Below are positions 1-8,020 of a stretch of 10,193 bases of DNA, piece after piece. The stretch covers positions 18,051-28,243 of the forward strand of contig NWUY0300020660.1 of assembly GCA_004151065.3 (NCBI GenBank), written 5' to 3'. The notes under the pieces were generated by a model. The model did no database searches and had not been told where the DNA came from. It saw only the letters and a list, made by a program, of their open reading frames with translations. Every line of letters starts with the position of its first letter. Position 1 is the first letter of the stretch. The position numbers and the translations under genes were made by a program. The stretch comes from Larix sibirica. Its lineage: Eukaryota > Streptophyta > Pinopsida > Pinales > Pinaceae.

Positions 1-27
<27 letters not shown>
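1..27. repeat. (AT)n microsatellite
   Basis: The window opens with 13.5 perfect AT dinucleotide units, and the array probably continues upstream of the window edge. It is a simple sequence repeat with no coding content. Confidence 0.97.
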
Positions 28-32
<5 letters not shown>

Positions 33-420
33 CTTGTTGCCAAAAGTAGTTATTTGATATTGAAGAGAAAGGACGGGCTCGGAGAAGCCTATTGCCATGA
101 TTCCCCAACTTAGTAAAACTTCTTTTATCAAGTTGTATTTTATCGATGATAATGCCGAGAGTATTATAATTTACGACTACTTTTATATTTTTTTTGTGTG
201 TATGCTTTAACCACGAGGTTTATGTTAAACAATTTGACATAGTTATAAAAGAGTGAGTTTTGTTGAAAACACTTGACTGTAAATATAAAGAATTTGATCC
301 ATAATACGAGGTAGGGTAACCTGAGTTGGTTTAAAAGGAAGTATGGGTGTACTTAACTCTTATCCTAGTAAAAGAGTCCCATGCCTTAAATGTGAAGGGG
401 ATATTATTACCCTTTTCCCT
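28..420 (+). other. Non-coding stretch, possible U3 part of an LTR-like segment
   Basis: No reading frame here is convincing. The stretch lies just upstream of a TATA box, so it may include U3 sequence of the LTR-like segment that follows. I cannot fix a 5' LTR end: there are TG dinucleotides (for example near 262) but no partner end or target-site duplication that I can see. A 63-codon frame at 343-534 crosses the TATA region and is most likely a chance frame. Confidence 0.35.
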
Positions 421-700
421 TTATATATGAGTATGAAGAAGATGGATTATGAATTAGCTCTAACGTCCAAGAGGTCTCTAGGAAGAGGCTTGAGAAAAGT
501 GAAAAAGATAAGTATTATGACGATTAAGTCGTAAGATGTAATTATCTATTTTCAATGAATAATATGACATACTTTGGCTTTGTGGACGTAGCCCAAGGTG
601 GGTGAATGACGGTAAAAATGGTCTCTGATGTGTCGCTCTCCATGTGTGTTTTATGTATTTCAATGTTATATTTTCACTTATGTGTAACTATGTTCAATTA
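421..700 (+). mobile_element. Decayed LTR-like segment, copy A (R/U5 part)
   Basis: In order it holds a TATA box (422-428), an AATAAT poly(A)-like signal (558-563), and at 581-620 the string TGTGGACGTAGC followed by a degenerate version of GGTGAACCACGGTAAA. From memory, a TGGACGTAG...GAACCACGTAAA motif shortly after an AATAAA is characteristic of many plant retrotransposon LTRs, often Ty1-copia type; the lineage is my inference. I see no primer-binding site of the TGGTATCAGAGC kind downstream, no polypurine tract that I can place, and no gag or pol coding. This is therefore a fragment or solo remnant. The 3' limit near 700 is approximate. Confidence 0.5.
422..428 (+). promoter_or_regulatory. 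TATA box of the LTR-like segment
   Basis: A TATATAT core follows a pyrimidine-rich CCCTTTT run. It sits about 135 bases upstream of a polyadenylation-like signal at 558 and about 160 bases upstream of an LTR-type motif at 581. TATA followed at short range by a poly(A) signal is the usual U3-R order of plant LTRs. The inverted copy at 1653-1740 carries the matching region in reverse, ending at the equivalent of this box. There is no evidence of activity. Confidence 0.5.
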
Positions 701-1575
701 TTGATTACTATTATGTATTTAGTTAATGTGTTTTTAGTGCATCATTCCTTATGTGTATCTAAAGGTGTTGGTTAAGTTAACCATGATGGTTTGGTAGATT
801 ATATACAAAGTCGTAAGAATGATAGTCTATACGTAGCCCCTTTCACATATATGATTTTGGTTAGATGTTGGTTTCAAACTTAGTGTATGGTATAAGTCAT
901 TTCATCTCACTTGGTTTAATTAATCATCTAGGTATGCCTAACTAAATCATTCATGAATAACCATGTTGCTCTTATGATGTTTTATAACATGTATTTAAGG
1001 GTCTTTTGTAGGCGCAATTATTCATCATAGCATAAAATGGTATTATTTTTAATGCCTCGAAAGAGTTGCAAACATATTACTTAAAAAGTTCGATAAAGAG
1101 TCTCAAGCCATACGCATAGGTAAAAGAATGTCAGTTACTTGTGATAATTGTTAAATTGTTATCTGTGTATAAACACTCGTTGTTCTTATCATGTATAATT
1201 ATGAAATCTTGTTAATGTTTAATAAAATTTTAAACATTCCACCAATTTTACTAACTCCGAAAATTGGGTATGTGACATGAGGTGTAGTTTACCAAGCTGC
1301 AAGACATGGTTGCATCTTCTTTCTCCATCCATGAAAGAGGGAAAATAAATGCTACGACCATTAAAGAAACCAGAGGGGGCTTCTTTCTTAGCAAAGATAA
1401 CTAGCAAATAAGAAATAACAATCTCCTCAGAGAGACACCTCTTCCTTGGAAAAACATACCAAACAAAAGACAAACAAATATCAAGGCCTCGCCCTCCCTG
1501 GATCACACATTAAACAACTTTTAATATCAAAAGGATAATATCAGGCCTACTCCTTCATCTATCAGATGCAAGCAA
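508..1575 (+). repeat. Direct repeat, copy A of a ~1.07 kb duplicated unit
   Basis: This segment realigns with 1739-2815 at an offset of about 1230-1240 bases. Landmarks in both include the AAGTATTA(T/C)GACGATTAAGTCG block, the TGTGGACGTAG motif, TTGGTTAAGTTAAC, and AGGGTCTTTTGTAGGCGCAATTA. Identity looks like roughly 85-90% from 541 to about 1110, falls lower with indels from 1110 to 1210, then becomes 100% from 1212 to 1575. The unit covers the LTR-like segment plus its downstream sequence, so it is a segmental tandem duplication or two nested insertions, not just a pair of LTRs. Confidence 0.9.
1212..1575. repeat. 364-base exact repeat, first copy
   Basis: Every base matches 2452-2815, while the flanking sequence to the left differs at once (mismatches at 1209 and 1211) and the right edge falls two bases before an N. 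On the minus strand the block contains a 95-codon frame (1219-1506) starting MIQGGRGLDICL and ending LVECLKFY. It matches no family I know and, being identical by nucleotide copy, carries no evidence of selection. An identical block inside clearly diverged copies means recent gene conversion, a recent insertion into one copy, or an assembler using the same reads twice. Confidence 0.95.
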
Positions 1576-1576
1576 G

Positions 1577-1577
1577 N
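1577..1577. other. Ambiguous base (N) at a rearrangement junction
   Basis: A single N lies two bases after the exact repeat ends and directly before the inverted LTR fragment begins. Its position at the junction of two anomalies marks a weak point of the assembly. Confidence 0.95.
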
Positions 1578-1740
1578 CACAAAGCCATTGTATCTCATTT
1601 TATTCATTGAAAATAGAGATTTACATCTTACGACTTAATCATCGTAATACTTATCTTTTTTCACTTTTCTCAAGCCTCTTCCTAGAGACCTCTTGGACGT
1701 TAGAGCTAAGTCATAACCCATCTTCTTCATACTCATAAAT
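1578..1740 (-). mobile_element. Inverted fragment of the LTR-like segment
   Basis: The reverse complement of this stretch reads as one continuous LTR piece from just past the TATA-proximal region (matching about 423) through the poly(A) signal (AATAAA, seen here as TTTATT at 1599-1604) to GGCTTTGTG (matching about 583). It agrees with copy A at all but a few positions over 1653-1740. Over 1578-1652 it agrees with copy B better than with copy A. It supplies the LTR portion missing from the abrupt 5' end of copy B. Confidence 0.9.
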
Positions 1741-1815
1741 AAGTATTACGACGATTAAGTCGTAAGATGTAAATCTCTATTTTCAATGAATAAAATGAGA
1801 TACAATGGCTTTGTG
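1578..1815. repeat. Large fold-back: 77-base inverted arms around an 84-base spacer
   Basis: Bases 1578-1654 are the reverse complement of 1739-1815 with one mismatch (GAT against GAC near the spacer-proximal end). The spacer 1655-1738 is inverted LTR sequence. The arms begin at the N. The shape is asymmetric: one LTR is read in reverse, then the direct copy restarts within it. That is what strand switching, in cells or in a library, would give. Confidence 0.93.
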
Positions 1816-1930
1816 GACGTAGCGCAAGGTCGGGTGAACCACGGTAAAAATGGTCTCTCTGTGATGTGTCGCTCTCCATGTGTGTTTTATATGTCTCAAT
1901 GTTATTTTTCACTCATGTGTAACTATGTTC
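1741..1930 (+). mobile_element. Decayed LTR-like segment, copy B (R/U5 part)
   Basis: AATAAA at 1789-1794 is followed at 1813 by TGTGGACGTAGCGCAAGG and then GGGTGAACCACGGTAAAAAT. This is a less decayed form of the motif at 581-620 and is the main reason for calling an LTR. The TATA portion is missing because the copy starts at the fold-back junction. No primer-binding site or internal coding follows. The 3' limit is approximate. Confidence 0.5.
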
Positions 1931-2451
1931 AATTATTGATCATTGCGATGTATTTAGTTAATGTGTTTTTAAATTCCTTATGTGTATCTAAAAGTGTTGG
2001 TTAAGTTAACTATGATGGTTTTGTAGATTATATACAAAGTCGTGAGAATGATAGTCTATACTTGGCCCCTTTCATATGCATGATTTTGGTTAAATTTTGG
2101 TTTCAAACTAGATGCATGGTATAAGTCATTTCATCTCACTTGGTTTAAGTAGTCATCCGGGTATGCCTAACTAAATCATTCATGAATAACTATGTTCTCT
2201 TATGATGTTTTTATAAGATGTACTTAAGGGTCTTTTGTAGGCGCAATTATTAATCATGGCATAAAATGGTATTATTTTATTGTCTCGATAGAGTTGCAAA
2301 CATATTACTTAAAAAAGTTCGATAAAGAGTTTTAAGCCATACGCATAAGTGAGTGAGAAGGAATGTTAGTTGCGCATGATGTTTGTTATTTCATTTAGTC
2401 ATCATTGTATAAACGGTCGTTCGTTTTATCACATATATTTATGAAATCCTA

Positions 2452-2815
2452 TTAATGTTTAATAAAATTTTAAACATTCCACCAATTTTACTAACTCCGA
2501 AAATTGGGTATGTGACATGAGGTGTAGTTTACCAAGCTGCAAGACATGGTTGCATCTTCTTTCTCCATCCATGAAAGAGGGAAAATAAATGCTACGACCA
2601 TTAAAGAAACCAGAGGGGGCTTCTTTCTTAGCAAAGATAACTAGCAAATAAGAAATAACAATCTCCTCAGAGAGACACCTCTTCCTTGGAAAAACATACC
2701 AAACAAAAGACAAACAAATATCAAGGCCTCGCCCTCCCTGGATCACACATTAAACAACTTTTAATATCAAAAGGATAATATCAGGCCTACTCCTTCATCT
2801 ATCAGATGCAAGCAA
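2452..2815. repeat. 364-base exact repeat, second copy
   Basis: Identical to 1212-1575, including the minus-strand 95-codon frame (2459-2746). It starts within TGTTTAATAAAATTTTAAAC, which contains a short inverted repeat (GTTTAA/TTAAAC), and ends at AGCAA. I see no terminal inverted repeats or target-site duplications that would make the block itself a transposon. Confidence 0.95.
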
Positions 2816-3540
2816 AATCAATAGGCTTAGCTCTCTCTTTCTAATAGAGGTCACCCCACCTAATACATAGACTTAAATATAAGGAATAATTAAATCGAAA
2901 CAATTTGAAAGGGGACGATTACTTCTCCTTTTTGCAAGTGTAAATAGATAATAAGTCAATCTCACATTACCCCTTTCCTTGAGGAAAAAATATGCCCAAT
3001 CAACTAGTTAATACAAACAAGTAGAAAGAGTTTAATGAGAAGTCACCCCACTTCTCCATATGATGATATATGGCTTCCCATGCTTTCCCCAATAGCACAA
3101 AATTTAAGAATCATCCCGAACGGGCTTCTACCTCCACTATCAAATGTAGATAGCAGCAATCAAGAAGAGAGAAAGGGATGCACCCTCTCTATAGAAGATT
3201 CATACTTCATTCTTCATAAAACAAGAACGCCTCAAGGATCATGCCTTTCCTTCCAATTAAATAAATGAAAAATAATTAACATGCCAGGGTGAGAGAGCTC
3301 ACACCTCTCCACTCTCTCATGGAGATACCATGAGATAAGAAGAGAAATATTAACAAGAATAAATGTCAACTCATGGCTTCCCATCCATTCAACCTCTCTC
3401 CCTAGTGGATTCCATTGCCCCTCTCATTTAGTTGCGTCATGCCTTCAGTATCATAAGTCTACAAATCAAATGATAACTTAGGAAATCAATAACAATACTT
3501 ACATTGTTTACTAGCATGGAACTTGGCCTTGATCTCCTCG
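2816..3540. other. Non-coding stretch with pyrimidine-rich, weakly repeated motifs
   Basis: No convincing gene. The upper strand is rich in CT runs. GTCACCCCAC occurs at 2850-2859 and 3042-3051, each time preceded by a TAAT(A/G)GAG-like string, and TGGCTTCCCAT occurs at 3071-3081 and 3374-3384. These could be remnants of a diverged internal duplication, or chance in a biased region. A 77-codon plus-strand frame at 3035-3268 overlaps this and has no recognisable domain. Confidence 0.4.
3289..3335. repeat. Two adjacent short hairpins
   Basis: GTGAG-AGAG-CTCAC (3289-3302) is followed by TCTCATGG-AGATA-CCATGAGA (3315-3335), a perfect 8-base-pair stem with a 5-base loop. Both are direct reads of the sequence. 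No function is implied, and the surrounding CT/GA bias raises the chance of such pairs. Confidence 0.6.
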
Positions 3541-3809
3541 CTAGGAACTGGTACATAGTTATATTTTACATTTATATTTCAGTTACAAAAGAGTAGGGGT
3601 AAAAGAGGGATATAAAAAAAGGCTTGCCCATAAAATATATTGACTTACTCAATCCATTAACTTATATGTAAACAAAGCCAAGTTTCGAAATGAGAAAGCA
3701 CATTAGCTGGTTTGACATGATTTCATTTGAAAGCATATATCAATGTTTACACATAAACTACTCAATATAACATATTGTACACAACATTGATCAAGTTTTT
3801 TTTACATTC
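3541..3809. other. No feature seen
   Basis: A+T-rich sequence with scattered homopolymer runs. I see no reading frame, repeat or RNA gene here. Confidence 0.5.
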
Positions 3810-4001
3810 CTAATCATCATTGGTAAAACATACACACTCATATTTCCCACAAGTCCACCCCACTAGCATATCATATTCTTCATAATTCGGCATAATAAGT
3901 AAGAGCTCATTATCAAAATCCTTTTTAATGGTTGAGCCATCTACAACTGTGGATGACCATAGGTTGGACTGAAATGGTGCCATGGGGCCCCAACAGCTCA
4001 C
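3810..4001 (-). pseudogene. Short reading frame, possible C-terminal coding remnant
   Basis: A 63-codon minus-strand frame ends with a stop after ...CVCFTNDD. Its second half (about residues 23-63) is rich in acidic and aromatic residues and reads more like protein than most frames here, with segments such as TIKKDFDNELLL and MPNYEEYDMLVGW. Upstream on the same strand a run of about eleven A's and stop codons break any longer frame. I recognise no family. It lies about 170 bases downstream, on the same strand, of the candidate exon at 4165-4373, so both could belong to one old gene fragment, but no donor and acceptor pair clearly joins them. A chance frame is quite possible. Confidence 0.2.
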
Positions 4002-4164
4002 TTAGCCACAATTTTTTTTTTTCCAAGGATGCTCTACCAGTTGTAGTTGATAGGAAAGTAGGTGTTTATATGGATTGTAGTAATTCTATTTGTAAATGTA
4101 ACATATCTAACAATTATGAATGTACATGTCCATTGTTAATTTAGAATCATGTCTACAATCATGC

Positions 4165-4373
4165 TCAATTTATGTCCCATTCAAAATGGTTGATTACAAT
4201 GATAAGAATATGCGATGAATTCACATAAAGATCATAAGGTGGAAAACTTGCATAATTATACGACTCTGGTGGAATTTTATTTATGATGGATTTGCAAATT
4301 TTCATCTTTTCTTCTGAAGTGCTAACATGAAATCTATGTAGATCTCTTTCGATGCATGAAAGAGTGTTTTCAA
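4165..4373 (-). pseudogene. Candidate terminal exon of an unidentified gene or gene fragment
   Basis: On the minus strand a good 3' splice-site sequence, TATGTATTGCAG, ends at 4374 and is followed at once by an open frame of about 69 codons, starting IENTLSCIERDLHRFH and ending in a stop after HFEWDIN. The first 45 or so residues are hydrophilic and helical in look (for example STSEEKMKICKSIINKIPPES); the end is hydrophobic and may run past a lost splice donor. The frame could also start at an ATG at 4378-4380, which overlaps the acceptor. I recognise no domain. No upstream exon with a matching donor was identified. Gene fragments are common in large plant genomes, so a pseudogene is likelier than an active gene. 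Confidence 0.25.
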
Positions 4374-4380
4374 TCTGCAA

Positions 4381-7103
4381 TACATAGAAAGAGAGTATAT
4401 TAATTAGATAAAAAATGTCAAAAACTATTTACAATAATTTATTTAATAAATAAATGCAAGACGTATAACTAGAAGGGTGAGAGGTTCTGAGGCTTGTGGT
4501 GTTTCTTTTCACAAGCATATTTTGTAGATCATTATAGTTATGTTTTAAGCATTGAGTTCATTGAAATATCATTATATAAACTAAATTTGATCCTTGGCAC
4601 AATTGCTTAGTATGCAATGTTCATCAATAACAAAAACAGAGAAATATATAAGCATAAACTCGAGTGGATTGATGACATATAGGGTTGTCCATAGATGAAT
4701 TATGACAAGCAGTTTCAAGATTTGAATAAAATCAAGTAATTAATGATTAAACTGAATGTTCTTTTCATAATTTCTTCAAACACTTAACATGATGTGACGC
4801 TTGATTGAGAAATTTGAGGGCACCTTTCCACTCCTAAAATACATTGTCATAGTGCTACATTAACACATTAAATAATCATTTATGTATCAAATGTTTACTT
4901 GTGCATGCGATGGGACATTAAGTTTGCATCAAGCCACAATTAGAACAAAATTTTGAATGTGCTAGATAAGATTCCCACATTGCTTCATAAACACCTAAAT
5001 GACATATTTATTCAAAGGAAACCCTAAGATGTGTTATATGTTCCCATAGACCTTAATGGAATAACATGATTTCAAATCCATAGATTAGATCAGGTGTAGA
5101 ATGCACTCTCTAAGTGAAAAAGTGTTTTAAGTGTGTGACATTCAGATTCATTGTGAATGTTGACACTATGATACCCACACCATTTCTCACCTTTGTTGTG
5201 CTTTCCTTAGTCTTGATTCGGCATGGGCATGTTAGATTGTTGTGGAATAGGAGGATGATTCTTTTGTTGATTTCGAATGATATATAGGATACTTTTGATA
5301 ATTCAAAATCTAGGTTTTCAATTCAGTCTAGTGTGCTATTATACTAATCACAACCTTGAAAATAGTGCACCACTTTTTTGTAGATGAAAATGTTGACTAT
5401 GGAAAGTGTTGAAATTGATGCATTCCATTTGGGTTACTAGTGGGAATACATTATTTCATATTGTTGCATTGATATTGTGAATATGCCATTTATAAATACT
5501 ATTTCCTCCTTTAGGCCATACTTGATAGCAACAAATTCCTTTATGATAATGTTGAATGTATAATAATAAAAAATTAAGATACAATTGAGATGGTGAAGCT
5601 TTCAAATGTCATCAATGTCATTGTAAAGAATGCATAGTCATGCAAAGACATTATTGCCATTATTGAGGCCATACAGATGGACCCCATGTGGAACTTTCAA
5701 TTCTCCATTTTAGAATCATATAATGTAGGATTATGAATTCTGAAATTTGCAAAATGTAACATGCCATATGATGATATCTACACTCTAGTTCTTTTGAATG
5801 CAGAGTTATGAATTTTATGTTTATAATCATGTTTATGCTGACAACTTTGGAATGATGACTTAGGTGTTGCCTTAAACCAAGAGTTTCCTAGCATTGTGAA
5901 AGGTAGAACTTTTCCAATCAATTTGAGTGTAATTGTTGTGGATACAATAATAGTGCAAAAATAAAGTTGTTTTTGCAAAAAGTAGTGTTTGTATTACAAA
6001 GTATATAATGTAATTAATCATGTATATCAACAAAGCTCCATAATAAGGAGTTATTCAATGAGTGGATCAATTAAACCTTAGTGCAATCTCATGAATACAT
6101 TGACACCAAGTTTCCTTGCAATGACAACCCCTCATATGTATTATATCTTATCTCAAATCCACATGAGATATCTATGCAAATTTCATAACAACACAAGGTC
6201 AATTACACAATAGTTGCCTAACCATCCAGGGTGAACTAAATTAAAGAACATGGTTACTATTCAATGGAAAAATTTATTTATATAATGAAATATAATTAAT
6301 GGAATACAAAAGATCGTTGGTATATAGTTGTAATTAAAAACACATGATACCAATTTGTAATTGCTTCAATTCTTTTTAACATTTTTAATTCACGCTATGC
6401 TACTCCAGCAAAGACATCTAACTAAAATTTACTTGTGAGTATGAAGCCTTGGATATCCTTGCCCTAATGCAATCATGACATATAGGGACTAGGAACATAT
6501 CGGAAGAATACTTGTTATGGGAATCTAATTAGATTTTAAATCAGTCGTTGGTATTTGGAAAAGAAGTTTTCAAGGTAGGATACTCATACTGATTTTAACA
6601 AGCCATAATTATGCGTGTTAAGGTTTCATACTATTATTTATCTCTTTGTGCACATATAACCCTAGTGTCATAACCAAAGCTCTAATTTCCAATGTGTAAT
6701 TTACCTTCTACATTTACTCACCATGCAGGTTCTAAATATCTAGTATTGCATCAAGATTTGCAACATTAATTTATTTTTAAGATAAGAAACAATAGCATAA
6801 CAACAACAAAAACCTACACATGTGCAAACATGTAATTCTCACAATGGTTGAAACCTATCATCATTAGAATATTCATTGAAATAGTCCCTTTTACTAACTA
6901 TAATTAATTTTTATTTCATACACATAGCACATTATTACAAGAATACAAGCTAATGCCTTGTCTTAATTGAACTTGCGTCTTTTAGTATATCATACCAAAG
7001 TAGATAAAGTTGGGATATATGTGATACAATATTATTTTTTTGGCTTGAACTAATATGTTGAGTATAAGGTTTTTCTTCTTTGATAAAATAGTCAATCATA
7101 AGA
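4381..7103. other. Long A+T-rich intergenic stretch, no gene recognised
   Basis: About 2.7 kb with stops in all frames at short intervals. Brief open stretches occur, such as plus-strand 5866-5961 (VALNQEFPSIVKGRTF and onward to a stop) and the overlapping minus-strand 66-codon frame at 5778-5978, but neither matches a family I know and neither is extended by nearby frames. I see no tandem repeat, long inverted repeat, tRNA box pair or poly(A)-tailed insertion. Old, unrecognisable transposon sequence is the likely content. Confidence 0.5.
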
Positions 7104-7322
7104 ATGGGTGCGAACAATCTTTTAGTTTTGGAAAGATTCCAAAATCTAGGTGTAGGTGCACTTGCTTGTTGGGTTTATGTAATCCTCTTGATGTATTTCC
7201 ATGAGATTCTAAATCTATTCCAAGGAACTTTCATACAAGACATGTTCTATCTATTCCATGGACCACTTTCCCCATGTTGGATCCAATGGCTAGATAACCC
7301 TAGATCCCTCTTTCTTGAATAA
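7104..7322 (+). other. Short reading frame, 72 codons, uncertain
   Basis: The frame starts with ATG and reads MGANNLLVLERFQNLGVGAL, with a hydrophobic stretch at about residues 15-32 that could be a membrane segment. It ends in a stop at 7320-7322. No family is recognised. A second frame begins 61 bases later in another phase. The pair could be pieces of one frameshifted old coding sequence, or two chance frames in T-rich DNA, where hydrophobic translations arise easily. Confidence 0.12.
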
Positions 7323-7383
7323 CATCCACTTTGTTTCAGATTCTAGATTTCATCATTGTCAAATGCCCAATTGATTCCTATTA

Positions 7384-7743
7384 GTGCAAGGTTTTTGGAT
7401 ACTTTCATTAATGGTAATAGCATATGATTACATGTCCTACCAATCAAAAGGTGCTTTCATTAGTTGTCTTGATCCCTTAATTTATGCAACTAATGCATTA
7501 TGCAATATCCACAATTACAACTTGTTCCCTAAGGGATTATTATGCATAAGTTCTATTCCCAACCAATTTGTAGAAAACCATACACTGGTTGTACATACAT
7601 TAACTATAGCTCTCTCAGGCTCTCAAATAATTTTCCTCTCCAAAATGAGGTTCCACAATTATGAGCATGCATGTTTACAAACATTTTTGACAACTTTTTA
7701 TTGTAATGGCTATTCAGACAAACTAGACATTTCATACTTGTGA
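7384..7743 (+). other. Longest reading frame in the window (119 codons), uncertain
   Basis: The frame opens MQGFWILSLMVIAYDYMSYQ and ends KLDISYL before a TGA. It has scattered cysteines and histidines but no zinc-knuckle or other spacing that I recognise, and no typical reverse transcriptase, integrase or transposase motif. The start is TTAGTGCAAGG-like, not ATG (GTG or TTG type), so a plant start there is doubtful; the first in-frame ATG is about residue 10. At this A+T content a 119-codon frame in a 10-kb window is mildly unusual but not compelling. Confidence 0.15.
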
Positions 7744-7980
7744 CCAAAATAAATATTCAAAGTGAATAGAGATTTCATAGATGATCATTGGGTATGAATA
7801 TGTCACAATTGGTCATCGTTTTTTATGCTTTGTAAACTTAGATAGCACATGGGTACACTTTCCATCTAATTTCCTAGGAAATATTCCTCTTATAATCCAA
7901 CATTTTCATAATCCCTAATGAATTTAGATACTATGACTTGAGAAACTGCATTTAAGAAAATAAGTTGAGAACATAAATGT
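7744..7980. other. No feature seen
   Basis: A+T-rich sequence without a frame, repeat or site that I can support. Confidence 0.5.
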
Positions 7981-8020
7981 TGTGGGAAAAATCGCCACAA
8001 GGGTGGACAACCTTCCCACA
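7981..8020. repeat. Nested inverted repeat TGTGGGAA...TTCCCACA
   Basis: TGTGGGAA (7981-7988) pairs perfectly with TTCCCACA (8013-8020), and within the loop CCAC (7995-7998) pairs with GTGG (8003-8006). The phrase, a GTGGGAAAAATCGCCAC type string, resembles dispersed plant repeat sequence; that is recollection, not a search. It may mark part of an old retroelement. Confidence 0.7.

Larger units (their letters stand above)
1739..2815 (+). repeat. Direct repeat, copy B of the ~1.07 kb duplicated unit
   Basis: Second copy of 508-1575. It starts abruptly at the fold-back junction, lacking the TATA-proximal part. It ends at AGCAA (2811-2815), the same point at which copy A runs into the N; copy B then continues into unrelated sequence from 2816. 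It keeps the better-preserved AATAAA (1789-1794) and LTR motif. A 72-codon plus-strand frame at 1786-2004 lies over the LTR motif and is most likely chance. Confidence 0.9.

Noticed and set aside
478-663. A 61-codon minus-strand frame
   Set aside because: It lies across the poly(A) signal and LTR motif of the LTR-like segment, is short, and has no recognisable content.
1212-1575. The 364-base block as a small transposon inserted twice
   Set aside because: I see no terminal inverted repeats or flanking target duplications, and alignment of the two diverged units continues up to its left edge in both copies.
1219-2746. The duplicated 95-codon frame as two paralogous genes
   Set aside because: The nucleotide block is identical, the duplicated unit includes LTR-like sequence, and no promoter or family support exists.
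3932-4144. A plus-strand frame with a cysteine-rich end (CSNSICKCNISNNYECTCP) resembling an EGF-like domain
   Set aside because: The cysteine spacing and the missing glycine do not fit the EGF pattern. The frame overlaps a better minus-strand frame and contains a poly(T) run, so it is probably chance.
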